Below, piece by piece: positions 25,938 through 33,127 of a stretch of 39,337 bases of DNA. A program made the translations under genes and the position numbers. The DNA lies in contig JAOKTA010000004.1 of NCBI GenBank assembly GCA_028335865.1, positions 1 to 39,337 of the forward strand, in the 5' to 3' direction. Every line of letters begins with the position of its first letter. Positions within the stretch are counted from its first letter, which is position 1. The notes under the pieces were generated by a model that saw only the letters and a program-made list of their open reading frames with translations, had not been told where the DNA came from and searched no databases. The stretch is from Candidatus Nitrosopumilus sp. GTDB lineage: Archaea > Thermoproteota > Nitrososphaeria > Nitrososphaerales > Nitrosopumilaceae.

Positions 25938-27131
25938 TTAACTCAGTTTTTTTAGGTACAGTTGAGGATCTTTCAATTCTTTGGTGTTTGGAGGAATTTC
26001 AATCATTTTTTTGAAGGTGACTGTGCCTAATTTTTCATACACTGCTTTGGTGAAGTCCTTCCCCATGCTTTTCCGTACTTGATATGCTGAAAAATCAGTG
26101 CCCATAAACGTGGTAAGATAGTTTTGAAAATCTTCATCATCTTTTAATATATTTTCAATTGCAAAAGCTGCCATTCCCTCCATTGCTGTAAATGCTGCAT
26201 GGTGTTGCTGTATTGGAACTAGCCATTTTTTATAAATATCTAAAAGTTGCGGAATTGACTCTCCTATTTTTGGATCTATTTCTACGTGAGTGAATGTCAT
26301 CACATCTGGGCCTATCTGTTCAATTAAGAAATGATCAGGATTCAAAAAGAAAAATAGATTTGCTTTTTTTGCAAATGGAAAATCATCAGGCACAGCTTGT
26401 AATTGACAATACTCTGAAAGTTTGTTTATTGTTTCAGTATCTAAGGATAGGATTATGCTTGCTAGCTCTTCATTTATTTTATTTACTTCCATTGCCGCAT
26501 TTTTATTTACTTGTTGTAAATTTTCCTGCACTGCATGAATTAATTCTTCAATAACTGTCATTTTTACTGCTCCTATGTATCCCGAGTTCACACTATCAAA
26601 TTTTGATTCATATGGCTCCCCTTGCTTATGTAGAATTATTTTCGGATACCTTGATAGAATGAATTTATTCAGATAAATTATTGAGTCTAGGTAATCCCCG
26701 TATGTCGTTGTAATTTTAGAAATGTATTGAATTGCATATGTGGAATAGACTAAATATTTCGCAGTATCTTCTTGCATTAATTCTGCAATCCTTGTTTTAT
26801 TTTCTTTTGCAACGGCATGAAATAGATCTGTTACAAATTCTTTAGATTCTTTGTCTGCAAATACTTTTTTGCCCTTTAATATTTTTAAATCCGTTAGTTC
26901 TGGAAATTTTAATTCGATGTTTTCTGGAATTTTTATTCCTAGAAATTCTTCTACTTTTACTCTATACTCAGAAAAGACATTTGACGCAATGTCTTCTAAG
27001 TTTTTAAATTCCGATTTTTGACCGATATCATCATTTGCCCTACTTGCTAATTTTATAATTTCTTTCTCTTCATCAATTTCAACGGATAATTGTGCAAATA
27101 ATGCCTCAGTAAATTCTTGAAATTCTCCCAA
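25938..27131 (-). CDS. Unknown 397-residue protein, possible degenerate zincin
   Basis: A 397-residue soluble, acidic, mainly helical protein with no signal peptide. I do not recognise the family. The most structured motif is VIEELIHAVQENL near residue 195, which resembles a metallopeptidase HExxH helix with the first His changed to Glu. Downstream is a histidine-rich QQHHAAFTAMEGMAAFAIEN near 312. Whether this binds metal is unknown. Start TTG 27131, with a TATA-like TTAAATG about 30 nt upstream. It is followed after 5 nt by the SirB1-like gene, so the two probably work together; that is inference from spacing only. Confidence 0.6.
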   Translation of the reverse strand: MGEFQEFTEALFAQLSVEIDEEKEIIKLASRANDDIGQKSEFKNLEDIASNVFSEYRVKVEEFLGIKIPENIELKFPELTDLKILKGKKVFADKESKEFVTDLFHAVAKENKTRIAELMQEDTAKYLVYSTYAIQYISKITTTYGDYLDSIIYLNKFILSRYPKIILHKQGEPYESKFDSVNSGYIGAVKMTVIEELIHAVQENLQQVNKNAAMEVNKINEELASIILSLDTETINKLSEYCQLQAVPDDFPFAKKANLFFFLNPDHFLIEQIGPDVMTFTHVEIDPKIGESIPQLLDIYKKWLVPIQQHHAAFTAMEGMAAFAIENILKDDEDFQNYLTTFMGTDFSAYQVRKSMGKDFTKAVYEKLGTVTFKKMIEIPPNTKELKDPQLYLKKLS

Positions 27132-27240
27132 TTTAGTTAAAATATGAAAATACTACATTTAACATTAACTTGATTTTTTAAAAAACTCCACTTAGCAAAA
27201 AAGAATAACAAAGAAATATACAATTATCCCTCAGTATTGT

Positions 27241-27543
27241 ATGGCAGCCGTTATCATAATCCCTATATTGATAGTTACTCTGATTGCCGCTTCTAGCTAT
27301 ATTGTATATGCATTATTACTTCGTGATTTTCTTTCTAAACGATCCATAAATAAAACACTTGAAAAATATAATATTAAAAAATCGCCTTTTGAAATAATTA
27401 AAGAGTATTATGAAATTAAAAATGAATCATTATCTGATAATGAAATTAAAAAAATTGAAAAAAAATATAGGCGAAACGAACCAGAGCAATTTCTAACTAT
27501 GTATGATGCAATTAGAGACAATGATAAATCCAGAGAACAATAA
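27241..27543 (+). CDS. Small single-pass membrane protein, unknown
   Basis: A 100-residue protein. Residues 3-27 form one hydrophobic helix (VIIIPILIVTLIAASSYIVYA), and the rest is a highly charged, lysine/glutamate-rich soluble tail ending REQ. No recognised domain. A TATA-like AAATATACAA about 24 nt before the ATG supports a leaderless gene. The last five codons lie inside the first unit of a 41-bp tandem repeat, so the natural C-terminus may vary in strains with other repeat numbers. Function unknown. Confidence 0.65.
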   Translation: MAAVIIIPILIVTLIAASSYIVYALLLRDFLSKRSINKTLEKYNIKKSPFEIIKEYYEIKNESLSDNEIKKIEKKYRRNEPEQFLTMYDAIRDNDKSREQ

Positions 27544-27645
27544 TTACCACTTAGTAATTTTATCATAGAACCAGAGAACAATAATTACCACTTAGTAATT
27601 TTATCATAGAACTAGATGATAGTAATTCCTACTTGCTATTTTATG
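27530..27645. repeat. 41-bp tandem duplication with hairpin, plus a degenerate third copy
   Basis: Two identical 41-bp units lie at 27530-27570 and 27571-27611. Each holds an inverted repeat AATTAC-CACTTA-GTAATT followed by a T run. A third unit in the same register, about 27612-27645, matches at roughly two-thirds of positions and runs into the stop codon of the SPFH gene. The block lies between two convergent genes. The hairpin with T run suggests a duplicated bidirectional terminator (inference). Confidence 0.85.
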
Positions 27646-28504
27646 GTGTAGTTGGAATTGAAATGAATGGAGTTCCGCCTTCACCTACTACTAGTGGAAG
27701 TTTACCGTCCCATGCTTGTGTCTTTAGCCATTCTATGTAGAACGGATTGTTTGACAATGCATCATTGATAATTCCAATTGCCTCTGCTTCACCTTGTGCT
27801 TCTGCAACGTTTGCTGCTGCTAAACCTACTGCTTGAGCTTCTAATTGTCTTGCCTCTACCTCTATTCTGATAAGATCATTTTCTGCTTTTTGGGCTTTTT
27901 GTTCTGCCTCTACTTTAGATTCAATTGCTTTTGCAAATAATGGTGAAAACTCAAAGTCTGTAATTGAAATTACTTCTGTTTCGATATAGAATTGATTTAA
28001 TCTATCTCTAATTGCATTCTCAATATCTGCTTTGACTAGTGGTCTTTTAGTAATTAATTCTTCAGCATTATAATTTGCAGATACCTGTTTTACTGTTTCA
28101 TCGATTGCTGGTTGAATAACTCTATTTTCATAGGATAAGCCAATTTCTTTGTAAAGGAAGTGAACTTTTTCTGTATCTGGGTGATAGTTTACGGTAACTG
28201 TAGTTTGAACTGTTTGAAGATCTTGTGATGCACTTCTAGTTGATGTATCATACTTTAGTGTACGAACTTCCATTTGGATTACGTCATCTTGGAATGGAAT
28301 TACAAAGTGAATACCTTCATCTAAAGGTGGATTTGTTAGATCTACTGCATTCCAATGTGTTAGTATGCCTCTATTACCTGCATCTACAATTTTTACAGAT
28401 GAAGATGCTACTACTGCTATTACGATAAGAACAATAACGGCTGCAACAACTATTTTTGCTGCGCCTGTGTTTACGTTAGGTGATGATGATTGATATTTTG
28501 ACAC
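27641..28504 (-). CDS. SPFH/band 7 (prohibitin-like) membrane protein
   Basis: A 287-residue SPFH protein. One N-terminal membrane helix is about 17-36 (IVVAAVIVLIVIAVVASSS). The SPFH domain follows (VDAGNRGILTHWNAV near 41, LDEGIHFVIPFQDD near 61). A long alanine/glutamate coiled coil (EAEQKAQKAEND to EAQGEAEAIGIIND) is about 200-255. Members form ring scaffolds in the membrane and modulate proteases such as FtsH or HtpX. No NfeD or protease gene is adjacent. The start is GTG 28504, because a TATA box (GGTATAATAAT, 28525-28534) lies exactly 26 nt upstream, giving a leaderless mRNA. Confidence 0.87.
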   Translation of the reverse strand: MSKYQSSSPNVNTGAAKIVVAAVIVLIVIAVVASSSVKIVDAGNRGILTHWNAVDLTNPPLDEGIHFVIPFQDDVIQMEVRTLKYDTSTRSASQDLQTVQTTVTVNYHPDTEKVHFLYKEIGLSYENRVIQPAIDETVKQVSANYNAEELITKRPLVKADIENAIRDRLNQFYIETEVISITDFEFSPLFAKAIESKVEAEQKAQKAENDLIRIEVEARQLEAQAVGLAAANVAEAQGEAEAIGIINDALSNNPFYIEWLKTQAWDGKLPLVVGEGGTPFISIPTTP

Positions 28505-28604
28505 ATCAAACCTAGCTATCCCCCATTATTATACCCATACAATCTTCTTGCACTATGGAATAATCTGCCTCAACAGATTTATCCTGTTTAGTTAATGCCT
28601 TATT

Positions 28605-29048
28605 ATGGAAGCTGACTTTTCATGGATTTATTTGATAATTTTCTTAATGGTTCCATTGGCTCGTATTTTGCCTCGTGTTTTGAGAAAATACAAAATTGGC
28701 GGATTTCAATCTCAGGAAATGCCTCAAAGACAATTTGAATCTGATTTTAATAGGTATGAAGAACAATCGGATAAACAATTTCAATCTACCCCAACTGAAT
28801 CCCAAGAAATTCCAAAGTCTTCTAAGCCCCAAACCAAAAACATGCTTGTTTTAGGTGAGTTGCATAGAGGAGTAAGATTATTTGAAAACGTTCAAAAAAA
28901 TACAGGTTTAACAAATGAAGAACTAAATTCTATTTTGGAAGATTTAGAAACAAATGGTTTAATGAAAACTCAACAAAAACCAGGACTAATGGGTATGAAA
29001 ACAGAATTAGTGCCAACAGATAAGGGATTCAAAGAATACTATTCTTAG
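28605..29048 (+). CDS. Membrane-anchored winged-helix protein, unknown
   Basis: A 147-residue protein. Residues 6-23 (WIYLIIFLMVPLARILPR) are a single membrane helix. A glutamine- and serine-rich linker runs about 35-78. A C-terminal winged-helix-like domain, about 79-147, has LGELHRGVRLFENVQKNTGL, then EELNSILEDLETNGLM and a basic wing. Membrane-tethered wHTH proteins are common in Thaumarchaeota and may be transcription factors held at the membrane, but the target is unknown. Divergent from the SPFH gene, 100 nt away, which may hint at membrane-stress control (inference). Confidence 0.65.
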   Translation: MEADFSWIYLIIFLMVPLARILPRVLRKYKIGGFQSQEMPQRQFESDFNRYEEQSDKQFQSTPTESQEIPKSSKPQTKNMLVLGELHRGVRLFENVQKNTGLTNEELNSILEDLETNGLMKTQQKPGLMGMKTELVPTDKGFKEYYS

Positions 29049-29321
29049 ACTTTTCAGATATTGTTTAATTTAGAATGTTGATATTTTGTTTTAATGATGT
29101 TTTTTCATCTAACGCAAGAAAATTACATCTAGATCGATACTAATTTCGATAAGATACTTCATCCTTGATGGATTTACTGTAATTTTATGAATTGTAAAAA
29201 AGGATTTATCCATAGTTTTGCATATTTTTCTATTTTAGATAAAACCTGCTGTATCCATTGCGGTGTTGATGAGTCTCTTTAGTCTAAGCGGATACTTGTA
29301 AATTTTTAAGAATAATCTGTG
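29049..29321. other. Intergenic stretch with a possible microprotein and hairpin
   Basis: No confident gene. A small hairpin GATG-TTTTTT-CATC at about 29097-29110 could end transcription of the preceding gene. A 31-codon frame at 29187-29282 (plus) encodes a peptide ending DKTCCIHCGVDESL, with a CxxC pair. The frame is short, has no clear promoter and is reported only as a candidate (confidence about 0.2 that it is translated). Confidence 0.3.
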
Positions 29322-29436
29322 TGCCGGGGGCGAGTTTCGAACTCGCGACCTCCAGATTATGAGTATTGCCTTAGTTGGAGAACCGTTAGAGATTACCAAT
29401 TGAACTGGCACTCTAACCAGGCTGAGCTACCCCGGC
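29322..29436 (-). tRNA. tRNA-Met (anticodon CAU), interrupted by a 40-nt intron in the anticodon stem
   Basis: The minus strand folds with acceptor GCCGGGG/CCCCGGC, discriminator A at 29322, D arm starting GCUCAGCCUGG and T arm GCGAG-UUCGAAA-CUCGC. The 3' exon has the anticodon loop CUCAUAA and stem UCUGG. The matching 5' strand CCAGA is split: CCAG is followed by 40 nt (plus-strand 29365-29404) before ACUCAUAA resumes. Removing them yields a 75-nt tRNA with a perfect CCAGA/UCUGG stem. The intron thus lies near position 30/31, upstream of the anticodon. Cutting one or two bases later would also fit, with a U-U pair in the stem. Elongator type by the G1-C72 pair. CCA is not encoded. Confidence 0.85.
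29365..29404 (-). other. Intron of tRNA-Met
   Basis: The 40-nt segment begins TTCAATTGG and ends GGCAAT on the minus strand. ATTG near its 5' end and CAAT at its 3' end can form a 4-bp helix, as in the central helix of the bulge-helix-bulge motif recognised by the archaeal splicing endonuclease. The flanking bulges are not the standard 3+3, so the structure would be a relaxed motif. Confidence 0.65.
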
Positions 29437-29490
29437 ATATCATATGCCTGAAAATATGGGAAATTAAATGATTCTACTTGATAAAAATTC

Positions 29491-30033
29491 CTAATTTTTT
29501 GCCTCTACAAGAATTAATTCTTCAAAAAATAGTTTTTTCTTTGCGATAACAGTAGTTTTCAGACCTAATTTTTCAGCATAATCTATGAGTTTTTGATAGT
29601 TTGATAATGAAGAGGTAACAAAAATGAATTTGCCAGTTTTTTTAAGATTTTTTAAAACTGAATCAAATATTTTTTTAGGTATTTCAAATCCTTCAGCGCC
29701 CCCATCAGTTGCAACATCTAAAATTTCATCAGTTGCAAGATAAGGTAAGTTACAAACAATGAAATCAAATCTTATTTTTAGTGCATCCGAACTATTACAG
29801 CAAATTAAATTATTTGTTTTGTAAGAACTTTGATGTTGCAATACATGATAATTAATATCAGTTCCAACAACAAAAGAAAAATTTTTACAAAGTAATTTTG
29901 TAAGATATCCAGATCCACTTCCAATATCTAAAGCATAATCTCCTTTTTCATTTTCAATGTTATTTGCAATAAAAAAAGTATCCTCAGATGGAGGATATTC
30001 ATCATTTTGCAAGAATTTGTTTTCCAAGATCAA
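29491..30033 (-). CDS. HemK2/Mtq2-like SAM methyltransferase with NLPY motif
   Basis: A 180-residue class I methyltransferase. PPSEDTFFIANNIE near residue 14 is the family's entry signature, and ALDIGSGSGYLTKL near 34 binds SAM. The catalytic motif reads CNLPYLATDE near 94, where glutamine methyltransferases of this family normally have NPPY. The archaeal homologue modifies the GGQ glutamine of release factor aRF1. It overlaps ksgA by 32 nt if TTG 30033 is used; TTG 30027 or 30012 would reduce the overlap. It is the last gene of the L21e-rpoF-DUF655-ksgA operon. Confidence 0.75.
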   Translation of the reverse strand: MILENKFLQNDEYPPSEDTFFIANNIENEKGDYALDIGSGSGYLTKLLCKNFSFVVGTDINYHVLQHQSSYKTNNLICCNSSDALKIRFDFIVCNLPYLATDEILDVATDGGAEGFEIPKKIFDSVLKNLKKTGKFIFVTSSLSNYQKLIDYAEKLGLKTTVIAKKKLFFEELILVEAKN

Positions 30034-30706
30034 CTATTTCGTCCCCTGAAAGTTCATCGACACGTTTCTCTATAGAACTTTGTTTATTGAATTGTTTTAA
30101 AATATTTTTAACAGTTTTTCTCCTATAAGAAAAAATATTATTAATTGTAGAAATTAATTTTTGATCCATATCAATTTTTTTAGAGATTTTTAAAATTACG
30201 GAATCAATTTTTGGCGGAGGTGAGAAGTTATTCTTTCCAACATCAGATATTTTTGTAATATCAAAAGCATACGTTGCAATTATGCTAATGGCCCGCCTAT
30301 TTTTTGATTGTGCAAGAAGTTTTTCTGCAAATTCTTTTTGGACCATTATCACTCCGTGAGAAAAAGAGTTTTGGGCTAACCACTCAATAGCATCCTTACT
30401 TCTAGAATAAGGCAGATTAGAAACAAAAACGGTAAAAGCATATTTTTTCTTAAAACCATCACCTGACTCCAGTAGAAGATTACGAAAATTAGAGAATTCA
30501 GATTTAGCCCTTCTAATGAGACGTTCATCAGCATCAACTGAGATAACTTTTTGAGCTTTTTTGCACAATAATGGAGTTAGGATACCAAGTCCAGTTCCAA
30601 TTTCAAAAACAACATCAGTTTTAGAAATTTGAGATTCATTTACGATAAATTCTGCAATAGATTTAGAGTTAAGAAAATGTTGTCCTAATAATTTACGTTT
30701 TATCAT
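30002..30706 (-). CDS. ksgA: 16S rRNA adenine N6,N6-dimethyltransferase (KsgA/Dim1)
   Basis: A 234-residue rRNA adenine dimethyltransferase acting on two adjacent adenines near the 3' end of 16S rRNA during late small-subunit assembly. LGQHFLNSKSIAEFI at the N-terminus, the SAM motif EIGTGLGILTPLL near residue 35, the catalytic VSNLPYSRSKDAI near 99 and the FSPPPKIDSVILKI segment near 163 are all present. It is shorter than the E. coli enzyme (273) by a trimmed C-terminal domain. The start overlaps the DUF655 stop by 4 nt (ATGA). Order rpl21e-rpoF-DUF655-ksgA-hemK2 is a conserved archaeal arrangement. Confidence 0.92.
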   Translation of the reverse strand: MIKRKLLGQHFLNSKSIAEFIVNESQISKTDVVFEIGTGLGILTPLLCKKAQKVISVDADERLIRRAKSEFSNFRNLLLESGDGFKKKYAFTVFVSNLPYSRSKDAIEWLAQNSFSHGVIMVQKEFAEKLLAQSKNRRAISIIATYAFDITKISDVGKNNFSPPPKIDSVILKISKKIDMDQKLISTINNIFSYRRKTVKNILKQFNKQSSIEKRVDELSGDEIVDLGKQILAK

Positions 30707-31269
30707 CTCTTAACAAAGAGATTCATTCTACTTTCACCAGAAAGTTCATGTAAAATTCTTTCAGAGATATGCTTCACAGGATCCTTGAATCCAACTCTAT
30801 CTTTCAAGTCAGCATAACTTTCAAATTTTTTCTTCTCTCTTTCTTCCAACATTATTTTCATGTATGTTTTTCCAATTCCAGGAATTAATTCAAGAGCATG
30901 TGTACGTGGAGTTAGGGGTCTTGCGTTGTTAAGATATTCTACAAATTTTGCCTCATTAGTAGTTACGATAGTTTCAACTATATCAGGTAATTCACTTTGG
31001 GCAGCGGATGAAATATGATCATATTCCAGTTTTCCCAATACAGATAGAACTTTAGTTCTATCGGTCTTGCCAATGTAAATTTTTTCTCCAATTTCAAAAA
31101 TAGAATTTGGAATACCCAAGATTTCTAAAAGAGTTAATCCGTCCTCACCAAGGGCAGTGATTATAATACCGTTCTTTCCCCTTATGGTGGAAGATTTTCC
31201 CCTTGGATCAAAATATAAAACATATGCATATTCTTCATACTTTCGAGTAGGGGATTGTGCTCGATGCAA
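30703..31269 (-). CDS. DUF655 RNA-binding-type protein
   Basis: A 188-residue archaeal DUF655 protein. The N-terminal YEEYAYVLYFDPRGKSSTI segment (residues 11-29) precedes an OB-like region. A helix-hairpin-helix-like HALELIPGIGKTYMKIMLEE is near residue 123, suggesting nucleic-acid binding. Its biochemical role is not known; constant linkage to rpoF, L21e and ksgA in archaea suggests a translation or ribosome-assembly function. No ATG is available; TTG 31269 is the most likely start, 20 nt after the rpoF stop. Confidence 0.8.
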   Translation of the reverse strand: MHRAQSPTRKYEEYAYVLYFDPRGKSSTIRGKNGIIITALGEDGLTLLEILGIPNSIFEIGEKIYIGKTDRTKVLSVLGKLEYDHISSAAQSELPDIVETIVTTNEAKFVEYLNNARPLTPRTHALELIPGIGKTYMKIMLEEREKKKFESYADLKDRVGFKDPVKHISERILHELSGESRMNLFVKR

Positions 31270-31289
31270 AAATTAATGCTCCAGAAAAA

Positions 31290-31616
31290 TTATGAATGCT
31301 CCTGGATTATTTTGAGTATTTTTTCCAGGGTTTCAGCAAGAATTAATTTTTTCCAACCGAATGTAAATGAACGTAATTCAGCCATACTTGTTGGTCTGAT
31401 ATTAACAATTTCAACAGCTTCATCTTCTGTTAATTCACAATCTTTGATAAGTTGTTTTTTCATGTCTTTTGCATCCTTGGCATCTATAGATGAAAATTTT
31501 GAAACATAATCATATGTCCAACGTTGAATTTGATCCATTTCTTCGACATCAACTTTACCTAAAATTTCTTTAACTTCAGAAAGAGAAATTGCTTGTTTTT
31601 TTTGTACTTCTTCCAT
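31290..31616 (-). CDS. rpoF: RNA polymerase subunit F (Rpb4)
   Basis: A 108-residue Rpb4 homologue. The helical core about 10-105 includes ISLSEVKEILGK, RTxxYVSKF-like RWTYDYVSKFSS near 32 and the LTEDEAVEIVNIRPTSMAEL stretch near 66. With RpoE (Rpb7) it forms the polymerase stalk that contacts nascent RNA and initiation factor TFE. RpoE is not in the window. The ATG starts 2 nt after the L21e stop, so the two are translated together. Confidence 0.92.
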   Translation of the reverse strand: MEEVQKKQAISLSEVKEILGKVDVEEMDQIQRWTYDYVSKFSSIDAKDAKDMKKQLIKDCELTEDEAVEIVNIRPTSMAELRSFTFGWKKLILAETLEKILKIIQEHS

Positions 31617-31618
31617 AA

Positions 31619-31918
31619 TTATACACCGAATGGTTTTATGTGATCTAATCTAGTGATTAAGGTTTTTGGTTTGTTACCCAATTTGACACTGAGTGTAATA
31701 GCACGTCTACCAACATTAGTGATAACACCGACTTTACCGTGATATCTTCTGTGTGGTAATCCCTTGTGTTGTCGAGGATCAATAATTACAAGTGCATTTT
31801 GACCTTCAACATATTCACGTAACAAAAAAGATACTCCTCTAGGGGATTTTTTTGTCATTATAGATCTAGATTTATGTTTAAAACCATGTGAACGACCATG
31901 GGACTTCTTAGTTGCCAT
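31619..31918 (-). CDS. rpl21e: Ribosomal protein L21e
   Basis: A 99-residue large-subunit protein of the archaeal/eukaryotic L21e family, with the basic N-terminus KKSHGRSHGFKHKSRS, the HKGLPHRRYHGKVGVI SH3-like core near 50 and the RLDHIKPFGV end. It is first in the rpl21e-rpoF-DUF655-ksgA-hemK2 run, all on the minus strand with gaps of 2 to 20 nt or overlaps. Its promoter is in the 54 nt before it. Confidence 0.95.
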   Translation of the reverse strand: MATKKSHGRSHGFKHKSRSIMTKKSPRGVSFLLREYVEGQNALVIIDPRQHKGLPHRRYHGKVGVITNVGRRAITLSVKLGNKPKTLITRLDHIKPFGV

Positions 31919-31972
31919 GAGTGTAAAACCTTGAAAAGCCCTATTTTAACACTTAGAACATAATTTTAAAAA

Positions 31973-33028
31973 TTAACCAATAATATCAGTTCTAAGCTGA
32001 CCACATGCAGCTGATATCTCAGTACCCTTTTCAATTCTTATCGTACAATTAACACCTGCAGAAGATAAGATTCTTTCAAATTCATGAACCCGATTATTAG
32101 AAGGTCGTCTAAAATCACCAGCTGTTGGATTGATAGGGATTAGATTAACGTGTGAGCCATTGCCACGCAAAAGTTCAGCTAAATCATTTGCAATTTGAGG
32201 GGAATCATTAACCCCATCCATTAAAGCATATTCAAAAGTTACACGTCTTCCAGTTTTCTTAAAATAATTATAACCAGATTCAATAATTTCTTCAACAGAA
32301 TTAGGAGTTGCAGTAGGAACTAATGTTTTTCGTAATTCATTATTTGGAGCATGTAAGGAGATTGCAAGACCAATCTGTAAATTTTCTTCAGCTAATTTTT
32401 CAATTCCCGATTTAATTCCGATAGTAGAGATAGTTATGTGACGTTGACCCAAACCAAATCCTCTAGAATGAGTTAAAATTTTTACAGATCTAATCATTTC
32501 ATCATAATTTGCCATCGGTTCACCCATCCCCATAAAAACCAAATTTGTAACATGTTCACCTCGTTGTTGCAAGAGTTCTGCAAAATGAATCACCTGAGAT
32601 ACAATATGTTCAGCTTTTAGATTTGTTTCAAATCCCATTTGTCCAGTTGCACAAAACACACATCCCATAGCACATCCAATTTGGGTTGAAACACAAATTG
32701 TTGATCTTGGATGACCACCAATTTTAGACGGATCATATTGCATCAAAACAGTTTCAACAGATTTGTCATTAGTTAAATTAAGTAATAATTTTGTAGTGTC
32801 ACCATCTTCGCTTACAATACGATGAGTTTCTTTTGCAGAGCCGATAGTGTAACCAGATTCAATTAATTCAGCAATCAAAGTTTTTGGAAGTTGCTTGATA
32901 TCAGAAATATTTTTAGGAAATTTATAATACAAAGGAAGTAAAATTTGATCTGCACGATATCTAGGATATCCCATATCAATTACTAGCTGTTCCATCTCCT
33001 CAGGAAGAAGTCGATAAAGATCAGTCAT
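31973..33028 (-). CDS. rlmN: Radical SAM 23S rRNA/tRNA C2-adenine methyltransferase, RlmN family
   Basis: A 351-residue RlmN-type enzyme. The 4Fe-4S cluster motif CAMGCVFC has C119, C123 and C126. The second-methyl-transfer cysteines appear to be C112 (ICVSTQ) and C342 (SAACGQLR), equivalent to C118 and C355 of E. coli RlmN. NLVFMGMGEPMANYDE near residue 163 is a further family hallmark. RlmN makes 2-methyladenosine in bacterial 23S rRNA and some tRNAs. The family is mainly bacterial, so an old transfer is likely; the substrate in an archaeon is unknown. No cfr-type feature is distinguishable here. Confidence 0.9.
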   Translation of the reverse strand: MTDLYRLLPEEMEQLVIDMGYPRYRADQILLPLYYKFPKNISDIKQLPKTLIAELIESGYTIGSAKETHRIVSEDGDTTKLLLNLTNDKSVETVLMQYDPSKIGGHPRSTICVSTQIGCAMGCVFCATGQMGFETNLKAEHIVSQVIHFAELLQQRGEHVTNLVFMGMGEPMANYDEMIRSVKILTHSRGFGLGQRHITISTIGIKSGIEKLAEENLQIGLAISLHAPNNELRKTLVPTATPNSVEEIIESGYNYFKKTGRRVTFEYALMDGVNDSPQIANDLAELLRGNGSHVNLIPINPTAGDFRRPSNNRVHEFERILSSAGVNCTIRIEKGTEISAACGQLRTDIIG

Positions 33029-33074
33029 GATATAATATCAAATTGTCAATTGATATTAGAATTTAGTGAATGTA

Positions 33075-33115
33075 AATAAAAATAAAAAAGAGAAAAAATA
33101 AAAAAGAGAAAAAAA
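33075..33115 (-). terminator. Multi-T-tract terminator after radA
   Basis: On the minus strand the 13 nt after the radA stop lead into three T tracts (TTTTTTTCTCTTTTTTATTTTT-like). This is typical of archaeal intrinsic termination. Confidence 0.5.
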
Positions 33116-33127
33116 GTCCCCTATAGA

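Noticed and set aside
29322-29436. tRNA-Leu (CAA) with an intron at 37/38
   Set aside because: TTCAATT could be read as an anticodon loop, but the variable loop is short (class I) and the 3' half has an intact CUCAUAA loop, so tRNA-Met fits better.
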